Assembly (NCBI RefSeq): GCF_946190275.1
Contig: NZ_CAMHZQ010000011.1
Span: 1-64,000 of the forward strand
Direction of reading: 5' to 3'
Origin: Streptococcus mitis
Lineage (GTDB): Bacteria; Bacillota; Bacilli; Lactobacillales; Streptococcaceae
Length of the DNA: 64,000 nucleotides
Shown: positions 1 through 10,098 of the stretch, piece by piece
Position numbering within the stretch: the stretch's first letter is position 1
How the letters are laid out: each line of letters opens with the position of its first letter
Made by a program: the position numbers and the translations under genes
Notes under the pieces: generated by a model
Told to the model about the DNA's origin: nothing
Seen by the model: only the letters and a program-made list of their open reading frames with translations
Database searches by the model: none

Positions 1-23
1 CTTAACCCCTTGACCAACGGACC
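1..23 (-). tRNA. tRNA-Glu, 5' part only (cut by window edge)
   Basis: On the minus strand the first 23 bases of the window read as the 5' acceptor stem, D-stem and D-loop start of a tRNA. They are identical to the start of the complete tRNA-Glu at 20274. A strong promoter lies just upstream (49-76). In pneumococcus comX is followed by a tRNA-Glu and an rRNA operon, so this is probably the first gene of such an operon; the rRNA itself lies outside the window. Confidence 0.85.
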
Positions 24-48
24 AGAGTTGTTATTTTCAACTCTTACT

Positions 49-76
49 ATTATACCGACTTTTTATTTTTTGTCAA
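49..76 (-). promoter_or_regulatory. strong promoter for tRNA-Glu / probable rRNA operon
   Basis: The minus strand carries a perfect TTGACA (71-76) and a perfect TATAAT (49-54) separated by 16 bases, reading toward the partial tRNA-Glu. The tRNA-Glu/tRNA-Asn pair at 20.2 kb has the same arrangement. A 6-bp inverted repeat (GAGTTG/CAACTC, 25-43) lies between the -10 and the tRNA. Confidence 0.8.
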
Positions 77-114
77 CACTTTTTTTAACTTTTTTTACTT
101 TTTTGCATGAATTC

Positions 115-594
115 CTAATGAGCACGGATGTCAAACTCTTTAAACACAATACGTAAGTCTCTTAACACTCTTTGACGCCCTCGGAAACGTTCATTTCTTA
201 AGACGCGTTCTAACTCTTCTCGTTGCTCTTTAGTTTGTTTGTTTCTATAATCTCTTAGTGTCTCATGAAAGAGATAATAATCGTCTAACCATAGACCGCC
301 CTCACTTATACGATGACTAATCTCACCCACTTCTTCATAAAGCTCTTTATCATATCTTCGTTTTTGACTTTCTTGTTTACGGATATAGTCTAGAACCCGA
401 TTTCGAAACTTGGTTTTGAAATATTTACGTAAGCGTGGAATATCTTCAACTAATCCTTCTTCTTTACTAATCAATTCATGTAGACATATCATTCCCTCTT
501 GATCCCAATCTGATAGCTCCCACAAATGAAGGTAATATTCATTTCTACACTTATATACAATTCCCTGCACTTCTTCATACAATTCTTTAAGCAT
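115..594 (-). CDS. comX: competence-specific sigma factor ComX (SigX)
   Basis: This 159-residue protein matches the pneumococcal alternative sigma factor ComX over its full length as I recall it, including the stretches KYFKTKFRNRVLDYIRK and ISEGGLWLDDYYLFHETL. ComX directs RNA polymerase to com-box (TACGAATA) promoters of late competence genes, such as comFA in this window. The ATG at 594 has a purine-rich ribosome site (AAAGGGGAAG). The gene stands alone between the ftsH terminator and the tRNA/rRNA promoter. A ComE-type site lies about 60 bases upstream. Pneumococci carry two identical comX copies beside rRNA operons; only one is in this window. Confidence 0.95.
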   Translation of the reverse strand: MLKELYEEVQGIVYKCRNEYYLHLWELSDWDQEGMICLHELISKEEGLVEDIPRLRKYFKTKFRNRVLDYIRKQESQKRRYDKELYEEVGEISHRISEGGLWLDDYYLFHETLRDYRNKQTKEQREELERVLRNERFRGRQRVLRDLRIVFKEFDIRAH

Positions 595-653
595 AATCTT
601 CCCCTTTCTGTGTACAGTCTAACAAATTCAAAAACACTTTTGGCACATTTCAT

Positions 654-683
654 CCATTCTGCACCCTTTAGTTCCTCAACTGC
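654..683 (-). promoter_or_regulatory. probable ComE-binding direct repeat upstream of comX
   Basis: On the minus strand GCAGTTGAG (675-683) is followed after exactly 12 bases by GCAGAATGG (654-662). The first half matches the ACAGTTGAG half-site of the comC promoter with one change. The second half is degenerate. Spacing and distance from comX fit the family's ComE site. A weak -10 candidate (TTAGAC, 617-622) lies 31 bases downstream, the same distance as in the comC promoter. Confidence 0.65.
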
Positions 684-684
684 A

Positions 685-709
685 CAAAAAAGAGAGGTCT
701 TGCCTCTCT
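685..709 (-). terminator. ftsH terminator
   Basis: On the minus strand AGAGAGG and CCTCTCT form a 7-bp stem with a 5-base loop, followed by a run of six T. It lies 5 bases past the ftsH stop codon and directly abuts the ComE site of comX. Confidence 0.85.
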
Positions 710-714
710 TTGGG

Positions 715-2673
715 TTATTTCTCGTCATTCATTTTTGACTTTACTTCATCATAGGATAGTGCATGAGATTCCTCTTCTACTGTTTCAGGCATCTTTCCTG
801 CTTCATAAAGAGATTTAATTTGTGTACTATCCAATGTTTCGTATTTCAATAATGCTTCTGCAATCAACTTGTGAGTTTCACGATTTGACTGAATAATTTC
901 AGCAGCTTTATTTCGTGCTTCATTCAATAATGAACGAACCTCTTCGTCAATTTCATAAGCTGTTTGTTCTGAAATTGATTTTTGAGTGCTTTGTGCACCA
1001 AACATGGCATGATTACCCTCATATTGTACCGGACCAAGTTTTTCACTCATACCGTACTCTGTAACCATTGCACGCGCCATTTGTGTCGCTTGTTCAAAGT
1101 CGTTTGAAGCTCCTGTAGTTTGGACATTAAAGATAATTTCTTCAGCTACACGTCCACCCATTAAGCCAGCCAATTGCTCTTTCATATCTTCTTTAGATAG
1201 AAGCATTTGATCTTCCTTAGGAAGTGCAATCATGTAACCACCTGCACGACCTCTTGGTACAATTGTAACCTTATGGACAACGCGGGCATTCGATAAGACT
1301 AGACCAACAATGGTATGTCCTGCCTCATGATAGGCAACCAATTCACGTTCTTTTTGTGAAACAGTCTTATCTTTCTTAGAAGGACCAGCAATCACTCTAT
1401 CTTCTGCTTCATCAATATCTGAGGCATCAATTACCGATTTATTGCGACGAGCAGCAACTAAAGCTGCTTCATTCAAGACATTCTCTAGATCAGCACCAAC
1501 AAAACCTGGAGTTTGTTGAGCCACTAATTTCAAATCAACATCTTCTGCTAAAGGCTTGTTCTTAGCGTGAACTTTCAAGATTGCTTCACGACCTTTAACA
1601 TCAGGACGGCCAACCAATACTTTTCTATCAAAACGTCCTGGACGCAAAAGGGCAGGATCAAGTACATCTGAACGGTTTGTCGCAGCGATGACGATAATCC
1701 CTTCATTTCCCTCAAAACCATCCATCTCAATCAAAAGTTGGTTCAAGGTTTGTTCACGTTCATCATTACCTCCGCCGAGACCGACTCCACGTTGACGTCC
1801 AACAGCATCAATTTCATCGATAAAGATAATAGCTGGTGCTGCTTTTTTTGCATCTTCAAAAAGAGAACGAACACGACTAGCTCCAACTCCGACAAACATT
1901 TCTACAAAGTCAGAACCTGAGATACTAAAGAATGGAACACCTGCTTCTCCGGCTACTGCCTTAGCAAGCAAAGTTTTACCTGTTCCTGGAGGTCCCTCCA
2001 AAAGAACACCTGCTGGAATACGGGCTCCAAGTTTTGTAAATCGTTTTGGATCTTTTAAAAATTCAACAACTTCAACTAGTTCTTGTTTTTCTTCCTCAGC
2101 TCCAGCAACATCTGAAAATCTTACTTTAATATCTTCTTTATTTGTGGCTTTTGCCTTACTACGTCCAAAACTCATTGGGTTACGGCTATTATTTCCTCCC
2201 ATATTTCCCATCATAGAGAACAGGAAGAAGAATAGAATACCGAATGGCACAATTGATACAAGAATATTAATCCACATACCACTTGAACTTTCATGCTTAA
2301 CAGTTACTTCTGCCTTATGGTCAGAAGCAAGTTTTTGCAATTCTGATACTGTAGTATCTGAAGGAAGAATAATACTTGAAAATTTCTCTACTGTTGTAGC
2401 AGAAGGAGAAAAGAACTGGATACCTGTTTCTTCTTTACTTGTTTTAGGATTTTTATAGACACCCGAAACCTCGATAACACTTCCATTTGGTTGGTAGGTT
2501 AATTCTTTTACGTTGTCATCGGTAATTTCTTTTACCAATTCTGTATAATTAATTTGCTCACTTTTCCCTGCAACACTACCTGTACTAAAATACTGATAAC
2601 CTGTAACTAGGAGAAAAATAAGTAATAACCATAGAAAAGGATTTTTAATTAAACCATTATTTTGTTTTTTCAT
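715..2673 (-). CDS. ftsH: ATP-dependent zinc metalloprotease FtsH
   Basis: A 652-residue membrane AAA+ protease that extracts and degrades membrane and some cytosolic proteins. Two membrane segments lie near residues 12-28 and 133-152 and enclose an extracytoplasmic domain. The AAA module has Walker A GPPGTGKT (227-234), Walker B IIFIDEID (282-289) and the second region of homology with paired arginines ([10 protein letters not shown], to 350). The zinc-protease motif HEAGH is at 449-453. Length is normal for the family. It lies 15 bases after hpt and is probably cotranscribed with hpt and tilS. Confidence 0.97.
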   Translation of the reverse strand: MKKQNNGLIKNPFLWLLLIFLLVTGYQYFSTGSVAGKSEQINYTELVKEITDDNVKELTYQPNGSVIEVSGVYKNPKTSKEETGIQFFSPSATTVEKFSSIILPSDTTVSELQKLASDHKAEVTVKHESSSGMWINILVSIVPFGILFFFLFSMMGNMGGNNSRNPMSFGRSKAKATNKEDIKVRFSDVAGAEEEKQELVEVVEFLKDPKRFTKLGARIPAGVLLEGPPGTGKTLLAKAVAGEAGVPFFSISGSDFVEMFVGVGASRVRSLFEDAKKAAPAIIFIDEIDAVGRQRGVGLGGGNDEREQTLNQLLIEMDGFEGNEGIIVIAATNRSDVLDPALLRPGRFDRKVLVGRPDVKGREAILKVHAKNKPLAEDVDLKLVAQQTPGFVGADLENVLNEAALVAARRNKSVIDASDIDEAEDRVIAGPSKKDKTVSQKERELVAYHEAGHTIVGLVLSNARVVHKVTIVPRGRAGGYMIALPKEDQMLLSKEDMKEQLAGLMGGRVAEEIIFNVQTTGASNDFEQATQMARAMVTEYGMSEKLGPVQYEGNHAMFGAQSTQKSISEQTAYEIDEEVRSLLNEARNKAAEIIQSNRETHKLIAEALLKYETLDSTQIKSLYEAGKMPETVEEESHALSYDEVKSKMNDEK

Positions 2674-2688
2674 TAAAAATTGTTCTTT

Positions 2689-3231
2689 CTAATTTGAATA
2701 CACTTCTTCTTTCAATACTCCAACATAAGGAAGGTTACGATAATTTTCTTTGTAGTCTAAACCATAACCTACTACAAACTCATTTGGGATAGTAAAGCAG
2801 GTATAGTCTGCCTCAATTTCTACAACACGTCCTTCTGGTTTATCCAACAAGGTTGCAATGTTAACAGAAGCTGCTTCTCTTGCAATAAACATATCTCGCA
2901 AATTCTTCAAAGTTTGACCTGTATCAATGATATCTTCTACAAATAGAACATGTCTTCCTTTGATATCTTGAGTCACATCTTGTTTAATATTGATAACACC
3001 ACTACTTGCTGTTCCACCATGGTAGCTAGAAACCATCATGAAGTCCATTTCAATATGTGTATCGATATGTTTGACCAATTCAGCCATAAAAGGAATAGAT
3101 CCTTTTAAAATCCCAACTAAAATTGGATTTTTTCCTGCATAGTCTTTAGTGAGTTGAGCACCTAATTTTTTAGCAGCTTCTGTAATTTCATCGTGTGAAA
3201 CGAGGATTTTTTTAATATCGTTTTCTAACAT
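2689..3231 (-). CDS. hpt: hypoxanthine-guanine phosphoribosyltransferase
   Basis: A 180-residue purine-salvage enzyme that transfers phosphoribose from PRPP to hypoxanthine or guanine, giving IMP or GMP. The PRPP-binding motif [14 protein letters not shown] is near residues 95-108, and the conserved loop [12 protein letters not shown] is near 41-52. The tilS-hpt-ftsH order is conserved in many Firmicutes. The gap from tilS is 4 bases, so translational coupling is likely. Confidence 0.96.
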   Translation of the reverse strand: MLENDIKKILVSHDEITEAAKKLGAQLTKDYAGKNPILVGILKGSIPFMAELVKHIDTHIEMDFMMVSSYHGGTASSGVINIKQDVTQDIKGRHVLFVEDIIDTGQTLKNLRDMFIAREAASVNIATLLDKPEGRVVEIEADYTCFTIPNEFVVGYGLDYKENYRNLPYVGVLKEEVYSN

Positions 3232-3235
3232 TTTT

Positions 3236-4513
3236 TTACCTATCTATTTTTTCTATATAAAGTACAGTGTTCATTATATCATTTTTCGTGTTTTTACTCA
3301 AATTACTGGTCGCAATTCCCAAAATTGAAATAATTTCACCAAATTGCTCAATAATCAGTGCAGATTTTCGCTTTTCCATAGGGATTTTCAAATCAATAAA
3401 TAGACGTCTAAGTTTTTTTCTATGCCCATTTTGAATCAAAACATCTCCTGTTTTTCGATGACGAATGTGTATGGATGTTTCGCGTGAAACAGGTATTTGT
3501 TGAATTGATTCACCTTCTAAAGGAAGTCCAAAGGAAAATAAATAACCTTGGTAAGATACCTGATTTTGATAGTGTAACACAAGTTCATCTTCCTTTTCAT
3601 CAGACTGAGGACTGATTTTACAAATCTTAAACCATTGGTACTCTTTTATCAATTCATAGCCATTTTTAAGTAAATGACGATACTGGCTTTTAGATTTTAA
3701 AATTTGCCGAACTTCAGCAAACTGCGCTTTTGTAAGATTCAAATCTGGAAAACGATTCAGATAAGTTTGAAGTAAAACTCTTTGTGTAGACTCAGAGTAA
3801 GACAATAGCTGCTCTAAATTTTCTACATCAATATTCTTTGATAATTCAGCTATTGCCAAATCATAATCTAAAATTTCATTGCCGATACTTAAGATTGCAT
3901 CTCTAAATCGAGGATTTTCTTTTTCTAATTCTGGTAAATAAGAATTTCGAATACGATTGCGAAAATAATGATTTTCCTTATTTGATGTATCTTCAAAGTG
4001 AAAAATTGGTGGAAAGTCTTTTTTCTGAAAATGCAAGAAGGGCCGAATGATTTCTATCTCTCCGACTACTTGCTTCTCCTTAATTCCTGATATATAGCGC
4101 AAACGAGTACCTCGAATCAAACGCATTAAAATCGTTTCCACCTGATCATCCGCATGGTGGGCAGTGACTAAGGCTGTCGCACCTGTCTTTTTCATGACCT
4201 CTTGAAAAAAATCATAACGAAAATGTCGAGCACGAGCTTCTGAAAATTCACCTAAAAAATTGCTGATATAAATAGGAAGCTCTGCTTCAGCAGCCAACTT
4301 CCTTAATTCCTTTTCTTCCCAATCTGATTCTACTCTCTGCTTATGATTCACATGGGCTAGAATCAATTCAATTTCTAACTCTTTTTGATAAGTAGATAAT
4401 ACCTTAAATAGAAACATAGAATCTAACCCACCAGAAAGAGCTAGCACCACCTTAGTATGCTTTTTGAAATATCCCTTCTTGAGAAAATGATTTAAAAAAT
4501 CTTGTTCCCTCAT
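3236..4513 (-). CDS. tilS: tRNA(Ile)-lysidine synthase
   Basis: A 425-residue ATP-dependent ligase that attaches lysine to C34 of the CAU-anticodon tRNA-Ile, so that it reads AUA codons. The N-type PP-loop SGGLDS is at residues 27-32, followed by the conserved [14 protein letters not shown] stretch and the [10 protein letters not shown] region. The ATG overlaps the stop of the upstream exported-protein gene by 4 bases (ATGA). A near-perfect parS site lies inside the coding sequence at 3476-3491. Confidence 0.95.
   Translation of the reverse strand: MREQDFLNHFLKKGYFKKHTKVVLALSGGLDSMFLFKVLSTYQKELEIELILAHVNHKQRVESDWEEKELRKLAAEAELPIYISNFLGEFSEARARHFRYDFFQEVMKKTGATALVTAHHADDQVETILMRLIRGTRLRYISGIKEKQVVGEIEIIRPFLHFQKKDFPPIFHFEDTSNKENHYFRNRIRNSYLPELEKENPRFRDAILSIGNEILDYDLAIAELSKNIDVENLEQLLSYSESTQRVLLQTYLNRFPDLNLTKAQFAEVRQILKSKSQYRHLLKNGYELIKEYQWFKICKISPQSDEKEDELVLHYQNQVSYQGYLFSFGLPLEGESIQQIPVSRETSIHIRHRKTGDVLIQNGHRKKLRRLFIDLKIPMEKRKSALIIEQFGEIISILGIATSNLSKNTKNDIMNTVLYIEKIDR
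3476..3491. other. parS site (one mismatch) inside tilS
   Basis: TGTTTCGCGTGAAACA differs at one position from the TGTTTCACGTGAAACA consensus bound by ParB/Spo0J. It lies about 11.5 kb from oriC on the left arm. With the sites at 25.4 and 36.6 kb and a parB gene at 15.1 kb, it forms an origin-proximal parS cluster. Confidence 0.85.
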
Positions 4514-5778
4514 TTTAGAACCTCATAAACATCCTTGGATATCTGAGAAATTGTATCATAATCAGAATTCTTAGTGAAAATAGAAAGAATAAATGGAGAA
4601 TCTGCGTAGACAACACCCGTATCATGCTTAAATTCGTCCGCATCCCCAATTTTATGAGCTACCTTCACAGAAACACCTTTGGCAATTCGCTGATTATCAA
4701 AATCTGTTTTAGTCAAAGACTCTAGCACAAATCCATTTTGATTATAAATAGCTTCCATGACCTTCCCGGCCATCTTGGAAGAAATCAATTTTTCTTTTGG
4801 ATCCCAATCATCTCCCATAATGGCAGACATCTTGGATTTGAATGTGGCATCAGATTGGTTTGAAATGTAATAACCCAATATATTATGAGCTACATTATCA
4901 GATTCTTTAGATACTTTTGTGATTAAGTCCTTGAGAGAATACTCTTTATTATCCTCTTTTTTAGGAAGACTACCACTTCCCTCTGGTTTATAAGAACCTG
5001 GAAAATCATTGACTTCAGATACGTATTTTACAGTCGTATCTAACTGATAAAGACCCTCATTTATTTTTTCTTGCGCATAATAGAGATAAGGGAGTTTCAA
5101 AACACTAGCTGCATACATCTTTTCATCTTGATTGATACCAGCTTCTTTTCCAGTAGTCAGTTGCTTAACATAAATAGAGAATGAATCCTTCTGATATTTT
5201 TCCGATAACATTTCTTGGACCTTACTCATCCGATTGTCTTCTTCAGAAGTTGATTCTTTAGCTACCCATCCAACCTGATCAATATGTAGAAATTCTCTTC
5301 CTTCTACAAACATGGTCTTGTCAATCGATACTTGCGAATAAGCTGATAAGGATGATTTCACTTCTTTTAAGTCATAAGGACTATTGTACAGCTTAAAATC
5401 AGATTCTAACCATACTTTTTTTATTGTTGGAGTTACCTCTGATTGATCATATAAAAATCGTTTGTCCGCAGCTATAAATTGATGATTTGATAGCTTAAAT
5501 ACCGGAATTCCTTGTTTATTTAAGCGCCACTCGGTTATTTGGAAACTTGTTTTGGGAGTCAATTTTCCAGATTCCACTACTAAATCTTCATTCGCATAAA
5601 CAGGAACCTCTCCATAAACCATGGGAAAACTTAGCTTTTCTCTAAAATAAATACCAAAGTCAGATTGTGAAAGGTAATAAATTTCTTTCGAAGTATAGAC
5701 GACTTCTTTTTCTGTGCTAACGACTTTTGAAATGGTCAAAAAACTTGGTAGCAACAAAATAATTAAGAATTTACGCAT
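4510..5778 (-). CDS. exported beta-lactamase-like serine hydrolase, pneumococcal SP_0010-type
   Basis: A 422-residue protein starting at [10 protein letters not shown], an N-terminal signal or anchor segment. The upstream in-frame ATG (5847) would delete the signal context and overlap the preceding small gene, whereas the start at 5778 has AGGAAAGGAAG before it. The C-terminal half has class-A beta-lactamase/DD-peptidase motifs: SVLK (225-228), SDN (293-295) and a KIG variant (376-378) of the usual K(T/S)G. The N-terminal third is uncharacterised and partly repetitive. It is conserved in pneumococci beside tilS. Substrate unknown; a role in the cell wall is inferred. Confidence 0.8.
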   Translation of the reverse strand: MRKFLIILLLPSFLTISKVVSTEKEVVYTSKEIYYLSQSDFGIYFREKLSFPMVYGEVPVYANEDLVVESGKLTPKTSFQITEWRLNKQGIPVFKLSNHQFIAADKRFLYDQSEVTPTIKKVWLESDFKLYNSPYDLKEVKSSLSAYSQVSIDKTMFVEGREFLHIDQVGWVAKESTSEEDNRMSKVQEMLSEKYQKDSFSIYVKQLTTGKEAGINQDEKMYAASVLKLPYLYYAQEKINEGLYQLDTTVKYVSEVNDFPGSYKPEGSGSLPKKEDNKEYSLKDLITKVSKESDNVAHNILGYYISNQSDATFKSKMSAIMGDDWDPKEKLISSKMAGKVMEAIYNQNGFVLESLTKTDFDNQRIAKGVSVKVAHKIGDADEFKHDTGVVYADSPFILSIFTKNSDYDTISQISKDVYEVLK

Positions 5779-5893
5779 TCTTCCTTTCCTTTTCTTCTTG
5801 TAAACGCAATAATTGATTTTTATCAGCCAACTCTTCCAGCTTTTCATCTGATAAACTCAAAAATTTCTCAATTACGTCTAGTAAATTTTCCAT
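5771..5893 (-). CDS. small conserved protein, 40 residues (SP_0009-like)
   Basis: This ORF reads MENLLDVIEKFLSLSDEKLE and continues to end in RKNA. It is acidic/basic, glutamate- and leucine-rich, probably helical, and has no membrane segment. It begins 4 bases after the divIC stop and overlaps the start of the next gene by 8 bases, so it is probably translated as part of the operon. I recall a protein of the same size and sequence type at this position in pneumococcus. Function unknown; its location between divIC and an exported hydrolase hints at a link to the envelope, without proof. Confidence 0.75.
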   Translation of the reverse strand: MENLLDVIEKFLSLSDEKLEELADKNQLLRLQEEKERKNA

Positions 5894-5897
5894 TTTA

Positions 5898-6266
5898 TCA
5901 CCTTTGAAGCAAGTCAGGAATCGTATAAACTATTTCCCTCGACTTAGAATAATAGTACTTCGCTCGTGTATATTTGGCAGCATAATCCTCATCTTTCAAC
6001 TTGGTAGCAAATGCTGTCTCCTTATCCTTTTCATCACTCAAAGTTTGATACTGAGTTTGCAAGTCTGATAATTGCTGACGTCTTTGGAGTAATTGCTGAT
6101 AACTCTGCGCTAAATTAAAAGTTGGCAAGATAAATAATAGCATAATCAAAATCAATACCCACCCCATAAAACGATTCCGTTTTTGTCGTTCTTTCATCAG
6201 ATAGCGACGACGTTGATATTCATTTTGAATAAAAGAATTATTCAATTGTACAATATTTTTAGACAT
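5898..6266 (-). CDS. divIC: cell-division protein DivIC (FtsB-like)
   Basis: A 122-residue bitopic protein with a basic cytoplasmic N-terminus, one membrane segment near residues 34-52 and an extracellular coiled coil of Gln/Leu-rich heptads near 55-92. This is the DivIC/FtsB architecture. It acts at the septum with FtsL and DivIB. Its start overlaps the end of the S4-domain gene by 8 bases, the same linkage seen in the Bacillus yabO-divIC region. Confidence 0.92.
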
Positions 6267-6525
6267 TTTCTTCTACCCGTGTTTCACTGATAATTTCATA
6301 CATGCCTGCTGCATCTTCTTTTTTTGTACTATCTTTCATCTCTAGTACTTTGACAAGTAGCAACTTATTGCCAAAGCGAATTTCAACTTGGTCATTAACT
6401 TTCAAATCCGTTGAACTTTTGGCCAAGATTCCATTCACCTTGATTCTGCCTTTATCTGCTACTTCTTTTGCGACTGTGCGACGCTTGATAATTCGCGATA
6501 CTTTTAAATATTTGTCTAATCTCAT
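6259..6525 (-). CDS. rqcP: S4-domain RNA-binding protein, RqcP/YabO family
   Basis: An 88-residue protein that is essentially one S4 RNA-binding domain ([22 protein letters not shown], then GRIKVNG). In Bacillus the family member RqcP works in ribosome-associated quality control with RqcH, stabilising tRNA on split 50S subunits. It lies between mfd and divIC, the conserved Firmicute order. Symbol assigned by family and context. Confidence 0.85.
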
Positions 6526-6582
6526 CCTTATTACCTCAACTTATTATTGTACCATTTTTATCTATTTTATAGAAGAAAAATA

Positions 6583-9500
6583 TCAAATGGAATTTTCTTT
6601 CTTAGACTCTTTTATCTCTAATAAATTTTCTCCAAAAATCAGCAGACCTTCTAAAATTTCATAATCTTTCTTATTTTGGACATCAAATACAAGCTCCATT
6701 AATCCCTTATTCTCAGCGATGCCTGCTTTTAAATTCGTTGCGGATAAAGCTTTAAAATAATCTTGAGCTAAAAACAGTCGTTGAGTGACTTTTTCAAATT
6801 GAACTGTAATTTTATTATCTTTTCTTTCCACACGTTGAACAAAGACCTTGTCCAAATATGACTTGACTAAACCAATCTCTAAAAGATAGGCTACTACATC
6901 TGGGTATTCTCCAAAACGGTCTATCAACTCCTCTTGTAACTCTTCATAATTGACACGGTCGTCAATTTGACGAATTTTCTTGTAAATTTCAATCTTATGT
7001 CGTTGATCAGAAATATAAGTATCAGGAAGATAGGCATCAATTTGCAAAATCAACTCAGCATTCCCTTTGGTTCTTGTGTTAGTGTTAGCGTTAGCATTAC
7101 CGTTTCGTTTGACAATAGCTTCCTCTAATAACTGCGAATACAATTCAAAACCAACAGAATCAATGAAACCAGACTGGGATTTTCCTAGGAGATTCCCTGC
7201 TCCACGAATCGAAAGATCTCGCATAGCAATCTTAAATCCAGATCCCAATTCTGTAAATCCTTTAATCGCTTCTAATCTCTTCTCGGAGACTTCACTGATT
7301 GATTTTTCTGGACGATACATGAGATAAGCATAAGCAATACGATTACTACGACCGACTCTTCCTCTTAACTGATACAAGGTTGACAAGCCCATATGATCTG
7401 CATTTTCAATAAACAAGGTATTGGCATTTGGAATATCCACCCCTGTTTCAATAATGGTAGTCGTCACCAAAATATCGTATTGTCCCTCAATAAAGTCTAA
7501 TAGAGTATTTTCCAACTGGATTTCACTCATGCGACCATGAACATAACCAATCGAAGCCTCTGGAATCAACTCCTGTAATTCTGAAATCTTCTGGTCAATC
7601 GTGTCAACTTTATTGTAAAGGTAGTAAACTTGACCTCCACGCTCCATTTCACGCAAAACAGCATCACGAATGACACTTTCATTCTTTTCCAAAACATAGG
7701 TTTGCACTGGATAACGATTAGTCGGCGGAGTTTCAATAACAGACAAATCTCTGATTCCCAGCATAGACATATGGAGGGTACGAGGGATTGGAGTAGCGGT
7801 CAAAGTTAGGACATCCACTTGTTTCTTCAGTTCTTTCAAGGTTTCCTTATGCTTGACACCAAATCGCTGTTCCTCATCAATAATCATCAAGCCTAAATCA
7901 GCAAACACAACATCTTTTGACAAAACACGATGTGTTCCAATTAAAATATCAACTTGACCGTTTTTCAATTTTTCAAGTGTTTCAGTCTGCTCTTTTTTAC
8001 TTCTAAAGCGACTCAACACATCAATATTAACTGCAAAATTTTGGAATCGTTCCTTAAAATTGGTATAGTGCTGTTGCGCTAAAACCGTCGTCGGAACTAG
8101 AACGACAACCTGTTTGTGATCATTGACTGCCTTAAAGGCTGCACGCATAGCAACTTCAGTCTTTCCAAAACCAACATCTCCAACTAAAAGTCGATCCATG
8201 GGATGAGAATCCTGCATATCCCTCTTGATTTCCTCAATACTACGCAGTTGATCATCCGTTTCAACATAAGGGAAGGCATCATCAAAAGCATCTTGATCCT
8301 CATCATCAGCTGAGAAAGCAAACCCCTTCAACTGGCTGCGTTCAGAATAAAGTTTAATTAAATCGTCAGCTATATCCTCTACCTGGTTCTTAACTTTTTG
8401 CTTTGCTTTTTTGAAATGACCATCATTTAATTTATTTAGTTTAGGTGCTTTACCGTCACTTGAAACGTATTTGGAAAGTAGATGAATCTGTTCCACTGGG
8501 ATAGAGATTAGATCCCCGTTTTGGTATTGAACACTGACATAATCACGGTGAATCCCTTTGATTTCAATTGTTTCAATCCCTAGATATTGACCAATTCCAT
8601 GGATATGGTGAACAACATAATCTCCTTTTTCAAGTTCATTGTAATCTTTTAATCTCTCTGCGTTTGAAACATGTTGTCTTCGAAAACGACGTTTCAATTT
8701 CTTTTGAAAAATCTCATGTTCAGTTATCACCAGAATTTTTTCATCTACAAAATGAAAACCATGTCTGAGATTGCCCTCGATTAAGTTTACAGATTCTTTA
8801 CATATGCTTGACTTATCTCTGGAATCCAATTTAATCTGGTATTCCTCTAAAACATCCTCCAATGTTTTACTTCCCATTGAATTGCTAGACTGCAGGATAA
8901 TAGTATAATTCATTTTTTTGTATCGTTCAATTTCTTCTTTTAGAAAAGAAAATTGATTGAAAAACTCCTGCATAGGATATTGATTAAATTGATAAATTTG
9001 GTCAAACTTGAGATTTCCTAGCCCCTTTTGAAGATTAGAGAAAAAGGTCACCGGACTTTGTTTTTTATAGATTTGCTCTGTATCAGCAAAATACTGCATC
9101 TCAGAAAATGCTTTACTGTTCTGTAATTCTTCTGTAAAGTACTGCGCTAATTCTCTTTCAAAGACTTCATACTGATTCATCAATTTTTGATAATCATCAA
9201 AGAATATTGGTATGTCTTTTTCAATATAATCAAAAATAGTCCATGTCTTGTCATAACACAAAGATAAAAATTTCCGGGAATCAGAATGAATTTGTTTTTG
9301 GTGAAAACTTGAAAGAATTTCTTCTAGATAGGATTTCAAAATCGGTGATAACGTTTTTGAAATTTGTTTTTCTAAAGCTGACCGACCTCGTTGATAATCC
9401 TTTTCTCTCAAAATTATGTCGCTAGCTGGAAAGATAGTGAGTTCTGTCTGATTTTCTTTCGATAATTGTGTTTCGACTTCAAATAACCTAATACCATCGA

Positions 9501-10098
9501 CTTCATCACCAAAAAACTCAATTCGGCAAGGTTCTAACTGGGATATTTCAAAAATATCTAAAATATCTCCTCGCAGACTAAATTCGCCCTGAGTTTGTAC
9601 TTGTGTAACTTTTCGATAGCCTATCTCTTTTAACTGATGGATAAGTGCGTGTTGGTCATATTCTTCACCAACTGCAATTTTTATAATGCTTTCTTTAAAT
9701 CCAGTCGGAGAAGGTAAAAACAATCGACTTGTTGCAATATTACAAACTAAAATCCCTTTCTTAGATGAATCAGTCAAAAAACGCAAGGCTTCAACCCGTG
9801 AAATGATTTTTTCTTGTGAAGACATCAAAAACTCGACCATAGGGGAGTCATCTACCAAAAATGGATAGACCAGTTCCTCACCCAAGATAGAGATAAGATC
9901 ACTAACAAGTCCTTCTGCTTCTCCATAAGTTGACGTCAGTAAAACAATCTTATCTTCTTTTTCTAAACTGCTTGCAATTGCTAAAGCTTTTGTAGAAGTT
10001 GACAAACCTAAAATTAATTGTCTTTTTTTATCTGTTAAATTTTGATGCCATTTTTGGATCTGATCATTTTCTGAGAATAAATCTAATAAGGTCACCAT
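6583..10098 (-). CDS. mfd: transcription-repair coupling factor Mfd
   Basis: A 1171-residue superfamily-2 translocase that removes stalled RNA polymerase and recruits UvrA. The N-terminal UvrB-like half is followed by the RNA-polymerase interaction domain (YVVHHIHGIGQYLGIE), then helicase motifs including Walker A GDVGFGKT (640-647) and DEEQ (741-744), and the C-terminal TRCF domain. The start codon directly abuts the pth stop. A hexanucleotide repeat encodes a short NANANTNT stretch near residues 1000-1008, between the translocase and C-terminal domains. Confidence 0.97.
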   Translation of the reverse strand: MVTLLDLFSENDQIQKWHQNLTDKKRQLILGLSTSTKALAIASSLEKEDKIVLLTSTYGEAEGLVSDLISILGEELVYPFLVDDSPMVEFLMSSQEKIISRVEALRFLTDSSKKGILVCNIATSRLFLPSPTGFKESIIKIAVGEEYDQHALIHQLKEIGYRKVTQVQTQGEFSLRGDILDIFEISQLEPCRIEFFGDEVDGIRLFEVETQLSKENQTELTIFPASDIILREKDYQRGRSALEKQISKTLSPILKSYLEEILSSFHQKQIHSDSRKFLSLCYDKTWTIFDYIEKDIPIFFDDYQKLMNQYEVFERELAQYFTEELQNSKAFSEMQYFADTEQIYKKQSPVTFFSNLQKGLGNLKFDQIYQFNQYPMQEFFNQFSFLKEEIERYKKMNYTIILQSSNSMGSKTLEDVLEEYQIKLDSRDKSSICKESVNLIEGNLRHGFHFVDEKILVITEHEIFQKKLKRRFRRQHVSNAERLKDYNELEKGDYVVHHIHGIGQYLGIETIEIKGIHRDYVSVQYQNGDLISIPVEQIHLLSKYVSSDGKAPKLNKLNDGHFKKAKQKVKNQVEDIADDLIKLYSERSQLKGFAFSADDEDQDAFDDAFPYVETDDQLRSIEEIKRDMQDSHPMDRLLVGDVGFGKTEVAMRAAFKAVNDHKQVVVLVPTTVLAQQHYTNFKERFQNFAVNIDVLSRFRSKKEQTETLEKLKNGQVDILIGTHRVLSKDVVFADLGLMIIDEEQRFGVKHKETLKELKKQVDVLTLTATPIPRTLHMSMLGIRDLSVIETPPTNRYPVQTYVLEKNESVIRDAVLREMERGGQVYYLYNKVDTIDQKISELQELIPEASIGYVHGRMSEIQLENTLLDFIEGQYDILVTTTIIETGVDIPNANTLFIENADHMGLSTLYQLRGRVGRSNRIAYAYLMYRPEKSISEVSEKRLEAIKGFTELGSGFKIAMRDLSIRGAGNLLGKSQSGFIDSVGFELYSQLLEEAIVKRNGNANANTNTRTKGNAELILQIDAYLPDTYISDQRHKIEIYKKIRQIDDRVNYEELQEELIDRFGEYPDVVAYLLEIGLVKSYLDKVFVQRVERKDNKITVQFEKVTQRLFLAQDYFKALSATNLKAGIAENKGLMELVFDVQNKKDYEILEGLLIFGENLLEIKESKKENSI
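7076..7099. repeat. four tandem hexamers inside mfd
   Basis: Four six-base units (GTGTTA, GTGTTA, GCGTTA, GCATTA) in tandem encode alternating Asn-Ala and Asn-Thr on the minus strand. A six-base unit can expand or contract without shifting the frame, so linker length could vary between strains. Confidence 0.7.

Noticed and set aside
67..112. A/T-rich run downstream of comX considered as a comX terminator
   Set aside because: There is no stem; the TTGACA within it belongs to the tRNA-Glu promoter, so comX appears to lack its own terminator here.
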